A stretch of 64,000 nt of DNA, taken from NCBI GenBank assembly GCA_036277115.1, contig DASUNM010000021.1, positions 496,001-560,000 of the forward strand, given 5' to 3'. Origin of the DNA: Pyrinomonadaceae bacterium (GTDB lineage: Bacteria > Acidobacteriota > Blastocatellia > Pyrinomonadales > Pyrinomonadaceae). Below the pieces are notes generated by a model. That model was not told the DNA's origin and did no database searches. It was given only the letters and a program-made list of their open reading frames with translations. The translations under genes were made by a program, and so were the position numbers. Within the stretch, counting starts at the first letter, position 1. The number at the start of each line of letters is the position of its first letter. Shown piece after piece: positions 36,426-44,614 of this stretch.

Positions 36426-36504
36426 GTGGCACAGACTTGAGTCTGTGATTTCTGCCTGGGCCACGCTAATGTCAGTTGAAACCACAGACTGAAGTCTGTG
36501 CCAC
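36426..36504. repeat. REP/BIME-like pair, GTGGCACAGACT type
   Basis: Left unit GTGG plus CACAGACTTGAGTCTGTG (36426-36447) and right inverted unit CACAGACTGAAGTCTGTG plus CCAC (36483-36504), with a 35-nt spacer. The left unit starts one base after the etfB stop and the right unit ends 6 bp before the etfA ATG. The GTGG head is the kind used by RAYT-linked REPs. Confidence 0.85.
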
Positions 36505-36510
36505 ACAAAA

Positions 36511-37479
36511 ATGAGCATTCTCGTAGTCATCGAACACAAAGCGGGCGCGCTGAATAAAACGTCGCTTGAGGCGATTGCGGCGGGGCAAAAACTCGCCGGC
36601 GACACGAGCCAGAAAGTTTCGGCCGTCGTGCTGGGCTCAGCTGCGCTGGCGAGCGAGATTGCCGGCTACGAAGTCGAAAAAGTGATTTCGGTTGAGAACG
36701 ACAAGCTCGCCGACTACACGCCCGATGCCTACGCGGCCGCGCTCGAGCACGTTGTGCGAACGACAAACCCTGAATACGTAATCATGTCGCACACGTATCA
36801 GGCGCGCGATTTTGCTCCGAAGGTCGCGGCGCGATTTCAGAAGGGTCTGATCGGCGACTGTATTCGCATGAACGTCGAAGGCGACAAGCGCGTCTTCACC
36901 CGGCGAATATTTCTCGGCAAGTTGGACGCCGATGTTGTCTCGGATGGCGAACCTCCGAACTTTGTCACGTTCCAATCCGGCGCGTTTCGCGGCGATCAAG
37001 CAGTGAAGGGAAGTGGCGCTCAGGTCGAATCGATGTCAGTGGAAATCGGCGAAGTCCGGATGAAACCCGAAGCGCCTTTCCAGGAAGCGAAACAGGCGGT
37101 CGATCTGAGCAAAGCAGACGTGATTGTGGCCGTGGGTCGCGGAATCAAGAGCAAAGACAATCTCGCGCTTGCGGAAAAGTTAGCCGAAGCGCTCGGTGGC
37201 GATCTCGCGGCGTCGCGGCCGATTTGCGACGCGGAATGGCTGCCCATCGATCGCCAGATCGGATCTTCCGGCCAGACGGTCGCGCCGAAGCTTTACGTCG
37301 CGATTGGCATCTCAGGCGCAATTCAACACCTGGTCGGCATGAAGAACTCGCAGACCATCGTCGCCATCAACAAAGATCCGGAAGCTCCGATCTTCGACAT
37401 CGCTGACTACGGCATCGTCGGCGATCTCTTTGAAGCCTTGCCGGTGCTCACCGAAGAGATCAAGAAGCTGAAGGGCTAA
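36511..37479 (+). CDS. etfA: Electron transfer flavoprotein alpha subunit
   Basis: A 322-residue ETF alpha subunit binding FAD. The C-terminal FAD domain holds GRGIKSKDN, SRPICDAEW, QIGSSGQTV, GISGAIQHLVGM and NKDPEAPIFDIADYG, all diagnostic. It follows etfB. With thiolase and hydroxyacyl-CoA dehydrogenase nearby, it supports fatty-acid oxidation or a butyryl-CoA route. No ETF:quinone oxidoreductase is in the window. Confidence 0.95.
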   Translation: MSILVVIEHKAGALNKTSLEAIAAGQKLAGDTSQKVSAVVLGSAALASEIAGYEVEKVISVENDKLADYTPDAYAAALEHVVRTTNPEYVIMSHTYQARDFAPKVAARFQKGLIGDCIRMNVEGDKRVFTRRIFLGKLDADVVSDGEPPNFVTFQSGAFRGDQAVKGSGAQVESMSVEIGEVRMKPEAPFQEAKQAVDLSKADVIVAVGRGIKSKDNLALAEKLAEALGGDLAASRPICDAEWLPIDRQIGSSGQTVAPKLYVAIGISGAIQHLVGMKNSQTIVAINKDPEAPIFDIADYGIVGDLFEALPVLTEEIKKLKG

Positions 37480-37494
37480 ACCTCTCAGAAGTAT

Positions 37495-37935
37495 CTCGAG
37501 CGGCTTTGCCCAAAAAAGGCGGGGTGAGTGAACAAACTCGTCGAGCTGCGTAGCAGCGGTCTTAGCTAAGCCCAAAGCGAGGCTTTGTGAGCCTTGGGAA
37601 ACCGAGGCCGTTATGATTACCGGAGCCCGCGAAGCGGGCGACATCTCAGTCCAAGTTCAGAGTTCTGAGTCTCGCGTCACAACCAACGTCAGTGCCTCGG
37701 TGAGTGGTCCATTCTGAAGAGAACTTCCGATAGCCCAACTCAAGGTCGCCGCTCCACGGCTCCTACAGATTTATTAACCATCGTAACCCAAGGCTGGCAG
37801 AGCCTCACCTTGGGCTTAAATACATCCACTGCTTCGCAGCTTCGTTGAATATTGTCAGCTGGATCTAACGTGATCAGCGAACCGTCAAGCGCATTTAGCG
37901 TCACCGAAGACTTTTTGGGGCAAAGCCATCTCGAG
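37495..37935. repeat. 441-bp composite inverted-repeat element
   Basis: Two long arms in inverted orientation. Each runs inward from CTCGAG..GGCTTTGCCC(C)AAAAA through a CGA(A)GCTGCGNAGCAG hairpin to a strong AAGCCCAAGG/CCTTGGG hairpin (left 37495-37600, right 37787-37935). Between them lies a further CCCGC-GAA-GCGGG hairpin (37626-37638). No credible gene is inside; an open frame over the right arm (37740-37982) reads repeat. It looks like a non-autonomous element or a large double-stem RNA. The rest of 37480-37954 holds nothing else I can support. Confidence 0.7.
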
Positions 37936-37954
37936 CAGTAAACAAATCCGGTTG

Positions 37955-40810
37955 TTACCGACAACTTGCCCGTGGCTTGCACTGGCCATCACCGCCCGCT
38001 TCGAAAATCATGCGAATCTCGCCCGCCGATAGCGCGCGATTGAAGAGTTCAACCTCATCGATCAGACCGTTGAATTTTCCCGTCCCCTGATCATCTGCGC
38101 GACCGCCGATATTAAACGGCACATTATCACCGTCAATATTTCCCGTCTTAGCCGCCTGGCCCATCAAAGTTCCATTGACGTAGATTCTGATTTGTTCTCC
38201 GTCGTAAGTCAGGGCTATATGTGTCCATTGATCTATCGGCGGAACATAGAATTTCGTGTTCGATGGAAAATCGGAAAATGCGTGAACGGGCACTTCCTGG
38301 CCAGCTGATTTGAACCGCGCGCTCACACCCCGAGAGAACAACAGCAAGTACGGGTTCTTGCCGTATTCGGTCTTACCAAAATAAATCCCGATGGCGTTCA
38401 CTCTTGGTTTAATCCAGCCGTCCATCGTCATTTGCGTATTCACCAGACTTACTGCGGCCGGGTTTCCGACAGTCACAAAAGATGAGCCGTCCAGGCTGAA
38501 AGCCTGATCCACTTTGCCTTGCTCAAATTTCACACTTCCAAACAGCGAGCCTGAATTGAATCCGGCCAGGTCGCTCGTGTCGCCATCCCCTGGCCACCAA
38601 CCCACGAGCCCCGGCGGCGTGGACGCACACTCCGAACCGGGACAAACAGCGGTGTAAGCATCAAGAGCGGCCACCGGTTCTCCCTGAGCATCGCCACCGC
38701 CGACTAGATAAATGATTCCATCTATGGCGACCGGTTGGAGCAGAGAGCGAGGAGCCGGTATCGGCGCCTTGGGAAGCCACTGGTCCGACGCCGGATCGTA
38801 AGCTTCGACGACAGTGGACGAGCCAATTCTCGTGACTCCGCCGATGGCGTAGAGTTGGCCGTGGATGGCCGCCAACCCTATGCTGCTCCGCGGGATCCCC
38901 AACGCCGCTTTCAGCGACCACTTATCGGTGGCGGGATCGTACATGGCCAATCGTTGCGGGTTAACGAGCTCCTCACCGGAGGTAAGAACGCCGCCGACTA
39001 CATAAAACTTTCCATCGAGGCCTGCGCCGCCCGGAGAAGTATGAGCAGTCGGAAGAGGTGCTTTCGTAGTGTCCCACTTGTCAGTTATCGGGTCGTAAAT
39101 TTCGAGCTTGTCGTATCCCGAACACGGTGGGCATGGGCCTCTCCCGCCCGCGACATAAAGCTTTCCCGCAATCACTGCCGAAGCCATTAAGCTTCTGGCT
39201 GTCGGCATCGGCGACTTGACGGACCAACTGTTTGACGTCGGATCGTAGACCTCAAGCACGTTGGTCGTACCAATCCGGCAATCCGAGTTGTGTGTGCATC
39301 CGCCAAAAACATAAAGCTTGCCGTTGATCCCAGCCGCGCCCGCCGCCGTGCGAGCAGTCGGGATAGGCGCCCGCGAAGTCCACTTTCCGGTTGCCGGATC
39401 ATATTCGTCGAGTTCGTTGATGGCGCCCGATCGGTCATTGCCACTCGCCACGTACAAATTGCCATTCAGTGTCGCCACGGCAGCACCCGCGCGCGGCCGG
39501 TCAAGCGGAGTCTTTACACTCCAAGTTCCCGGTGAGATCGCTTTTTCGGGCCAGGTGGTATAAACCAGCGCGACAATTCCGATGGCCAGCGCTAGCGAGA
39601 CGAACGCGACCACCAGCTTGTGAGACTTCAAAGCCGCTGAGACTGTCGCCCACCAACGAGCTGTTCCGGCACGCGCATCATGAAACAGGCGTCGGGGCCG
39701 CGACGCGACGCCGGGAAACCCGCCAGACTCTAGTTGGAGCTGGCTCTTCAGAGCAGTCAGCTCGGACAAGAGTTCCTGCGCGTCGCGATAACGCGCATCC
39801 GGATTCTTGGCAAGTGCCTTGCGGATTATCCTTACCAGGGGTTCAGCGGCACCATCGAGCGCTAACCAGGGCGGCTCGCCTGTTACGACGGACTTCACAG
39901 TTTCAATGACTGTCTTGCCATGAAAGGGCGCATGGCCGGCAACCATTTCAAACAGAACGACGCCCATGCTGAAGATGTCGCTGCGAGGGTCAACCGGGAA
40001 TCCCTGGGCTTGCTCAGGGGACATGTATCTGACCGTGCCCATCACCAGCGCGGACGAAGTGTTTACATCCGCGTGCGCCTCAGTTGCCGGCGTAGCTTCC
40101 ACGTACTCCTTTAGCTTTGCTAATCCGAAATCCAGAACCTTTACATAGCCATCTCGGCGCAGCATGATGTTCTCAGGCTTGATATCTCGATGAACCATCC
40201 CCGCCTCGTGGGCGGCGGTCATGGCGCTGGCTAACTGAACGGCAATATCCAGGATTTGCAGCGGAGCGAGGCGCTCGCGGTTCATTCGTTCACGCAGGGT
40301 TTCGCCATCTACAAACTCAGTGGCAATGAACTGTAGGTCCTCAACCTGCCGCAGTTCATGTATCGTCAAAATGTTCGGATGATTGAGCGCCGAGACGGCG
40401 AATGCTTCCTGTTGAAAGCGCCTTAATCGTTCTGGATGATTCGTGTAATCGGCGGGCAGCAACTTCAAAGCGACTCGACGATTTAGAACTTCGTCCTGGG
40501 CGAGGTAAACCTCTCCCATGCCGCCTCGGCCGATTAAGCACACGATTTCGTAGTTGCCGAGTTTCTGGCCATCGTCGAGTCTGGGAAACTCAACCGCAAG
40601 GAAGGGAGCCGCCTGCGCGAGCACTTCTTGATCGATAAAATTCGATGCTCCGGCGTCCGAAACCAGGAGCGAGTCCACTTCTTCGCGCAGCGAGCGATTG
40701 CCTTTGCAAGCCTCGTTAAGAAAGGCGTCCCGATCCTTAGGATTCAGCTCTACCGCGTGTTGGAATAACCGGTCGATTTCCTGCCACTGTTGCGGTGTCA
40801 TTGGGATCAA
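37955..40810 (-). CDS. Transmembrane Ser/Thr protein kinase with Kelch and LamG-like sensor domains
   Basis: A 951-residue receptor-type kinase. A helical N-terminal leader (1-80) typical of acidobacterial kinases precedes the Hanks kinase domain (about 86-350): GRGGMGEVYLA at 94-104, Lys116, catalytic Asp209 in HRDIKPEN, DFG at 227-229 and SPEQ near 264. A membrane segment follows at about 398-420. The outside part has about six Kelch repeats (about 427-715; WxxKxPxPxxR and YVxGG patterns) and a LamG/concanavalin-like domain (about 735-935; GLVGWWPGDG). The likely start is the Met at codon 4. The ECF sigma gene just upstream on the same strand suggests the kinase acts with it. Confidence 0.9.
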   Translation of the reverse strand: MIPMTPQQWQEIDRLFQHAVELNPKDRDAFLNEACKGNRSLREEVDSLLVSDAGASNFIDQEVLAQAAPFLAVEFPRLDDGQKLGNYEIVCLIGRGGMGEVYLAQDEVLNRRVALKLLPADYTNHPERLRRFQQEAFAVSALNHPNILTIHELRQVEDLQFIATEFVDGETLRERMNRERLAPLQILDIAVQLASAMTAAHEAGMVHRDIKPENIMLRRDGYVKVLDFGLAKLKEYVEATPATEAHADVNTSSALVMGTVRYMSPEQAQGFPVDPRSDIFSMGVVLFEMVAGHAPFHGKTVIETVKSVVTGEPPWLALDGAAEPLVRIIRKALAKNPDARYRDAQELLSELTALKSQLQLESGGFPGVASRPRRLFHDARAGTARWWATVSAALKSHKLVVAFVSLALAIGIVALVYTTWPEKAISPGTWSVKTPLDRPRAGAAVATLNGNLYVASGNDRSGAINELDEYDPATGKWTSRAPIPTARTAAGAAGINGKLYVFGGCTHNSDCRIGTTNVLEVYDPTSNSWSVKSPMPTARSLMASAVIAGKLYVAGGRGPCPPCSGYDKLEIYDPITDKWDTTKAPLPTAHTSPGGAGLDGKFYVVGGVLTSGEELVNPQRLAMYDPATDKWSLKAALGIPRSSIGLAAIHGQLYAIGGVTRIGSSTVVEAYDPASDQWLPKAPIPAPRSLLQPVAIDGIIYLVGGGDAQGEPVAALDAYTAVCPGSECASTPPGLVGWWPGDGDTSDLAGFNSGSLFGSVKFEQGKVDQAFSLDGSSFVTVGNPAAVSLVNTQMTMDGWIKPRVNAIGIYFGKTEYGKNPYLLLFSRGVSARFKSAGQEVPVHAFSDFPSNTKFYVPPIDQWTHIALTYDGEQIRIYVNGTLMGQAAKTGNIDGDNVPFNIGGRADDQGTGKFNGLIDEVELFNRALSAGEIRMIFEAGGDGQCKPRASCR

Positions 40811-40873
40811 AGACGTTCCCGAGAGTCTTACTTGTCTTCTTTTGAATAAAGCGCACTATCAAGTTGAAAGGTA

Positions 40874-41464
40874 TCAAGCCTGAACATCAAACACAGATTC
40901 GCTGCCGCTGAGTTCGCGTTGCAGCCAGGCCCGTGCTGAGCGCCACTCCCGTTTGATTGTGATGGGCGACAGCTTCAGCACGTCCGCTACTTCTTCGACG
41001 GTTAGGCCCCCGAAAAACCGCAACTCAACGATGCGGCTTTTGCGTTCATCGATCTCTGCGAGTTTCACCAGGGCCTCGTCGAGCGCGACAAATTCCGCGG
41101 CTCTTTCCCGGCTCATGGCTTCCATGTCGTCAAGGGTGACAAGTCGAGCGCCCGCGCCTCGTTTCGACGCCTGATGCCGGCGGGCATGATCGATCAGGAT
41201 GCGGCGCATCACCTGGGCGGCCACGGCAAAAAAGTGTGCGCGGTCATGCCACGCCACGTCGCGCTGATTCACCAGGCGCAAATACGCCTCATTGATAAGG
41301 GCCGAAGTTTGAAGTGTGTGCGCCGGATTTTCCTGACGCATGTGACGCCGTGCTAAACGGCGCAGTTCGGGATAGATGAGCGTAACTAAGTCTTCAAAAG
41401 CCGTCGGACTTCCATTGCTCCAGCTAACGAGAAGTTCTGTGATCTCCCGCGGGTTCGCAGCCAT
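40874..41464 (-). CDS. ECF-type sigma factor
   Basis: A 196-residue RNA polymerase sigma-70 factor of the extracytoplasmic group (TIGR02999-like). Region 2 is at about 15-90 (AFEDLVTLIYPELRRLARRH, then INEAYLRLV and AQVMRRILIDHARR). Region 4 is at about 130-185 (ERKSRIVELRFFGGLTVEEV and SPITIKREWRSARAWL). It lies 63 bp upstream of the Kelch-LamG kinase on the same strand. No anti-sigma gene is seen. In this subgroup a linked kinase is thought to take the anti-sigma's place, so phosphorylation may control it. Confidence 0.9.
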   Translation of the reverse strand: MAANPREITELLVSWSNGSPTAFEDLVTLIYPELRRLARRHMRQENPAHTLQTSALINEAYLRLVNQRDVAWHDRAHFFAVAAQVMRRILIDHARRHQASKRGAGARLVTLDDMEAMSRERAAEFVALDEALVKLAEIDERKSRIVELRFFGGLTVEEVADVLKLSPITIKREWRSARAWLQRELSGSESVFDVQA

Positions 41465-41692
41465 GAAACTGAGTGGAGAATAGCTCGGTGATCCTCACCT
41501 GGTACGAATCAACGACGCGAAATTTTTCGCGCGGATGATACCACCCGCCAGAATTCTGCGCTATTGGCAATGACCGGGATTTTTCTTTAGCCGCGGCGTT
41601 CACGCGCGAGCATGAATCGACCCAAGCCCGGCCGGAATCTGCCTGCGTGACGAGGCTCACCAGGCTTTCAACCTTCCAACAAGGAGAGAATC

Positions 41693-42889
41693 ATGAAACA
41701 CGACCGACGAATTTCCTTTTTTCACAAAACGCTCTTGGTTGTTGTCCTGATGAACGTTCTGGCCGCCACAGCGTCGGCCCAAACCTGGTCCACAAAATCG
41801 TCGATGCCCGGCACCCGTTACGCTTTTGCGTCATGTGTCGCAGACGGCAAGCTTTACGCCTTTGGCGGCTATGACGGTGGGCACATTGACACCGTCGTTG
41901 CCTACGATCCCGGGACCAACTCCTGGTCTGCTAAGTCGCCGATGCCCGTTCAGCGCACGGACGCGGACGCTGTCGAATCCGGCGGCAAGATTTATGTAAT
42001 GGGAGGTCAGATCGGAGGCGCTCTGACTACCCGCGTGGACGTTTACGACCCGGTGACCGATTCGTGGGGTACGCCGGTGACACCGATGCCCACCATGCGC
42101 ACGGCTTTCGGCCTTGCCTCGATCGATGGAATCATTTACGCGGTCGGCGGCACTAATGGTGGCGACCTCTCCACCGTCGAAGCTTACGATCCCATTTCTG
42201 ACTCGTGGGAAACCAAAGCCTCGATGCCAACTGCTCATTCCCATGTTGGTGTCGGAGTAATTAGCGGCGTTTTGTATGCGGCCGGTAGCGCGAACGGCAA
42301 TGTTTCGTTTGAGGCTTATGACCCGGCCACCGATACCTGGAGTGTGAAGCCCTCGATGCCGAGCACTCGCTTCATCCCGGGTGTGGGTGCACTGGGCGGT
42401 CTGCTATATGTGATCGGGGGTGCGACATCCGAAACGCTGGACACGGTCGATGTGTATGACCCGGCGACGAACTCGTGGAGCCCAGGACCGGCCATGCCCA
42501 CCGATCGGTATGCGTTCGGGGTTGGCGTGATGGGTGGCGTGCTGTACGCGTTTGGGGGCGCAACTTTCACCGGCGGCTTCACGACGCTTTCGACTGTTGA
42601 AGCTCTCTCAAGTGAACAAGAAGCCACGCCTGGTGAACTGACATCTGATCTCATCAATCTAGTGCGAAGCTTCACGCTCCAGCGCGGTGTCTCAAACAGT
42701 TTTGAGAGCAAACTGCAAAAGGTAATCGTGGCGCTCGATTCGCCGAACGGAACCGCCGAGGCATGCGACCAGCTCAAAGCGTTTACTAACCATGCTAGAG
42801 CGCAATCCGGTAAGCATCTTACGGTGGCGCAAGCGGACCAGTTGATAGCCGCCGCGTCGCAGATTAGAACTTTGCTGGGCTGCGACTGA
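41693..42889 (+). CDS. Secreted Kelch-repeat protein
   Basis: A 398-residue exported protein. A signal peptide (about 1-30, ending SASAQ) is followed by six Kelch repeats (about 33-320), each with a GG pair and an AYDP or VYDP segment, forming a beta-propeller. The C-terminal ~85 residues are a small helical domain (LTSDLINLVRSF to LLGCD). AAGGAGAG precedes the ATG. The repeats closely resemble those in the kinase on the other side of the sigma factor, so the two probably share an ancestor and may bind similar ligands. It is divergent from the sigma gene. Confidence 0.88.
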   Translation: MKHDRRISFFHKTLLVVVLMNVLAATASAQTWSTKSSMPGTRYAFASCVADGKLYAFGGYDGGHIDTVVAYDPGTNSWSAKSPMPVQRTDADAVESGGKIYVMGGQIGGALTTRVDVYDPVTDSWGTPVTPMPTMRTAFGLASIDGIIYAVGGTNGGDLSTVEAYDPISDSWETKASMPTAHSHVGVGVISGVLYAAGSANGNVSFEAYDPATDTWSVKPSMPSTRFIPGVGALGGLLYVIGGATSETLDTVDVYDPATNSWSPGPAMPTDRYAFGVGVMGGVLYAFGGATFTGGFTTLSTVEALSSEQEATPGELTSDLINLVRSFTLQRGVSNSFESKLQKVIVALDSPNGTAEACDQLKAFTNHARAQSGKHLTVAQADQLIAAASQIRTLLGCD

Positions 42890-43029
42890 TTTACCGGGGG
42901 AGAGTCGCGTAAGTTGGAAAGGCTGCTTTAACTCCCACAACAGCTTTTTCCTCTCCGCGGTGTGTAGTCTTCTCGTACGAGCATCACGTTGATCTGTCCC
43001 CAATCTATCTCCTTCGGTGGAAGTGTCCG

Positions 43030-43131
43030 CTTTGCGTGACTTTGCGTCTTTGCGCCTTTGCGTGAACCAACCGGTTGTCGAGAGGGCAATTTCTCGCAAA
43101 GCCGCAAAGTCGCAAAGGATCGCAAAGGCAC
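43030..43131. repeat. Inverted octad array, CTTTGCGT type
   Basis: Left arm of four CTTTGCGT-like units (43030-43068) and right arm of CGCAAAGC, CGCAAAGT, CGCAAAGGAT and CGCAAAGG units (43093-43131). The period is mostly 8, with two 10-nt units. The spacer is about 24 nt. Nothing else is seen between 42890 and 43183. Confidence 0.75.
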
Positions 43132-43183
43132 ACAACCGACTACACGTCTTTGGCCTGCCATTTGTTTGTCTGCACTGAATAAC

Positions 43184-43615
43184 ATGGCCGAACGACAAAC
43201 AACCGCAGCGCTTGAGCAGCAGCAGGACCTGCCCTCGCTTCTGGAACGCCTGGCAAGTGACGTCACAACGCTCTTCGATACGAAGCTGACATTACTGAAG
43301 ATTGAAATTAAGGAAGACGTCAACGCATACGTGCGTGCGAGTGTCGCAATTCTCGCCGGCGGGATAGTGGCCGCCGTCGGCTTCGCTTTAGTGAATGTGG
43401 CATTGGCCTTTGCGATTTCAACGCTCTTCGCGGATCTGGATATTAGCCAACCGGGGAAATACGCGTTGGGCTTTGTCATTGCCGGCGTTCTTTACCTGGC
43501 GATTGGGTCGATCGTAATTGTGATCATGAAGAACCGTCTGGGGCGGGGCATCGTCCCGGAAAGAACGATTGATGAACTTGGGCGCGACAAAGAGTGGATC
43601 CAAAAGGAACTTTAA
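43184..43615 (+). CDS. Phage-holin-like membrane protein (PF07332 type)
   Basis: A 143-residue protein. A Gln-rich, helical N-terminus (about 1-50, with LASDVTTLFDTKLTLLKIE) precedes two membrane segments (about 52-78 and 90-115), matching the layout of the 'phage holin family' that is common in non-phage settings and often linked to envelope stress proteins. The Met at 43184 is used; the longer frame reads through the octad repeat. The gene 30 bp downstream is likely co-transcribed. Confidence 0.75.
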   Translation: MAERQTTAALEQQQDLPSLLERLASDVTTLFDTKLTLLKIEIKEDVNAYVRASVAILAGGIVAAVGFALVNVALAFAISTLFADLDISQPGKYALGFVIAGVLYLAIGSIVIVIMKNRLGRGIVPERTIDELGRDKEWIQKEL

Positions 43616-43645
43616 GACTGGTAAACGGAATGTAACGGAGGTTAG

Positions 43646-44149
43646 ATGGCGGAATCAGCTTCACAGCCAAGCAAGCAACAACTTCAAAAGCAGATGGAAA
43701 AAACGCGGCAGTCCGTTTCTGAGACTGTCGGAGAAATCAAAGAGACAGTTAATGAACAAATCGCGGTCGCCAAGCAGACCGTTACGGGCGTCCTGAATTA
43801 TCGGGAAGAGTTTCAGAAGGAGCCGCTGGTCTGGAGTCTCGGCGCTTTGTCCGCCGGGTTCGCGCTCGGCTACACCATGGGCTACGCGCACAGAGAGACA
43901 AAAGGCGCGCGCAAGAAATCTGAAGTGGCCGCCTTCGCGAACAGCATGGTTGAAGAACTTTCAGTGGTGGGAAACAGCCTGGTGATGCCTGCGCTAAATG
44001 CTCGAATCAAGGAGTTGTTCGGCTTCGACTTTGGTGACGCACTCGAGTCGATTGGAAAGGTAAACAAGAGCAAGCCGAAACGCCAGAAGGCCAGGAAAAC
44101 GATTGGCAGGCCAAAGCGCAAAGCCTTGCCTGCCAAATCGCGTAAGTGA
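43646..44149 (+). CDS. DUF3618-like membrane-anchored protein
   Basis: A 167-residue protein. A helical N-terminal region with coiled-coil character (about 8-50) precedes a short membrane segment (about 70-88, ALSAGFALGYTMGYA), a helix and a Lys/Arg-rich tail. Layout and partner gene resemble DUF3618 proteins. AACGGAGG precedes the ATG. It forms a pair with the holin-like gene; such pairs are often stress-induced, but nothing in the sequence proves this. Confidence 0.7.
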   Translation: MAESASQPSKQQLQKQMEKTRQSVSETVGEIKETVNEQIAVAKQTVTGVLNYREEFQKEPLVWSLGALSAGFALGYTMGYAHRETKGARKKSEVAAFANSMVEELSVVGNSLVMPALNARIKELFGFDFGDALESIGKVNKSKPKRQKARKTIGRPKRKALPAKSRK

Positions 44150-44157
44150 TGAGATTG

Positions 44158-44198
44158 GGTCTGCACGCCTCTGGCGTGCAGCATGCCGCCGGTATGCG
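44158..44198. repeat. GCACGCC palindrome with a second hairpin
   Basis: GGTCTGCACGCC plus GGCGTGCAG forms one hairpin (44158-44181); GCATGCCGCCGGTATGC (44181-44198) forms another beside it. This is a third member of the GCACGCC family, with its head altered. Confidence 0.6.
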
Positions 44199-44218
44199 TT
44201 ACCGGGGGGCGCCGAAAA

Positions 44219-44527
44219 CTATCTCTTCTTTCTGGTTCCGCCCTTGCCAGTGCCGCCAGCCTTGCCAGAACCGCCAGTGCCTGCAGCCTTTTGCACTTCT
44301 TCGACTGCGCCTTCAAGCGCACCTGCCACAGCACCTAACGCCGCACCTTGAGCGACACGTTTGGCTACTTTCTTGACCGACTTCAGCGCCGCGCGCGGTT
44401 GTGTTGCTACCTTCTTCACGGTCTTCTTCAGAGCGGCCGTCTGTGCGGCTTTGTGAGGATCACCGTGCGCTGAACCCTTCGCTTTGCCCTTACTCGCTTT
44501 TCCCGCCTTCTTTTTTTTCGTCGCCAT
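44219..44527 (-). CDS. Lysine/alanine-rich histone-H1-like protein
   Basis: A 102-residue, very basic protein dominated by Lys, Ala and Gly: KKKKAGKASKGKAKG at the start, a KKVAKRVAQGAALGAVAGAL segment that could be a helix, and a GTGGSGKAGGTGKGG tail. Composition resembles bacterial H1-like proteins and other DNA-binding tails. A GGAAGGGAA run lies upstream of the ATG. It could bind nucleic acid, though low-complexity basic proteins cannot be assigned by composition alone. Confidence 0.6.
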   Translation of the reverse strand: MATKKKKAGKASKGKAKGSAHGDPHKAAQTAALKKTVKKVATQPRAALKSVKKVAKRVAQGAALGAVAGALEGAVEEVQKAAGTGGSGKAGGTGKGGTRKKR

Positions 44528-44614
44528 CTTTACGCATTCCCTTCCGATTTAGTCATAGTGCAACAAATCTGTACACAGGATCGTGTCTCAAGATGATGAA
44601 GCAATATGCGAGCC

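Noticed and set aside
37740..37982. 80-codon minus-strand frame beside the Kelch-LamG kinase
   Set aside because: It lies mainly in the right arm of the inverted-repeat element at 37495-37935, so its codons are repeat sequence.
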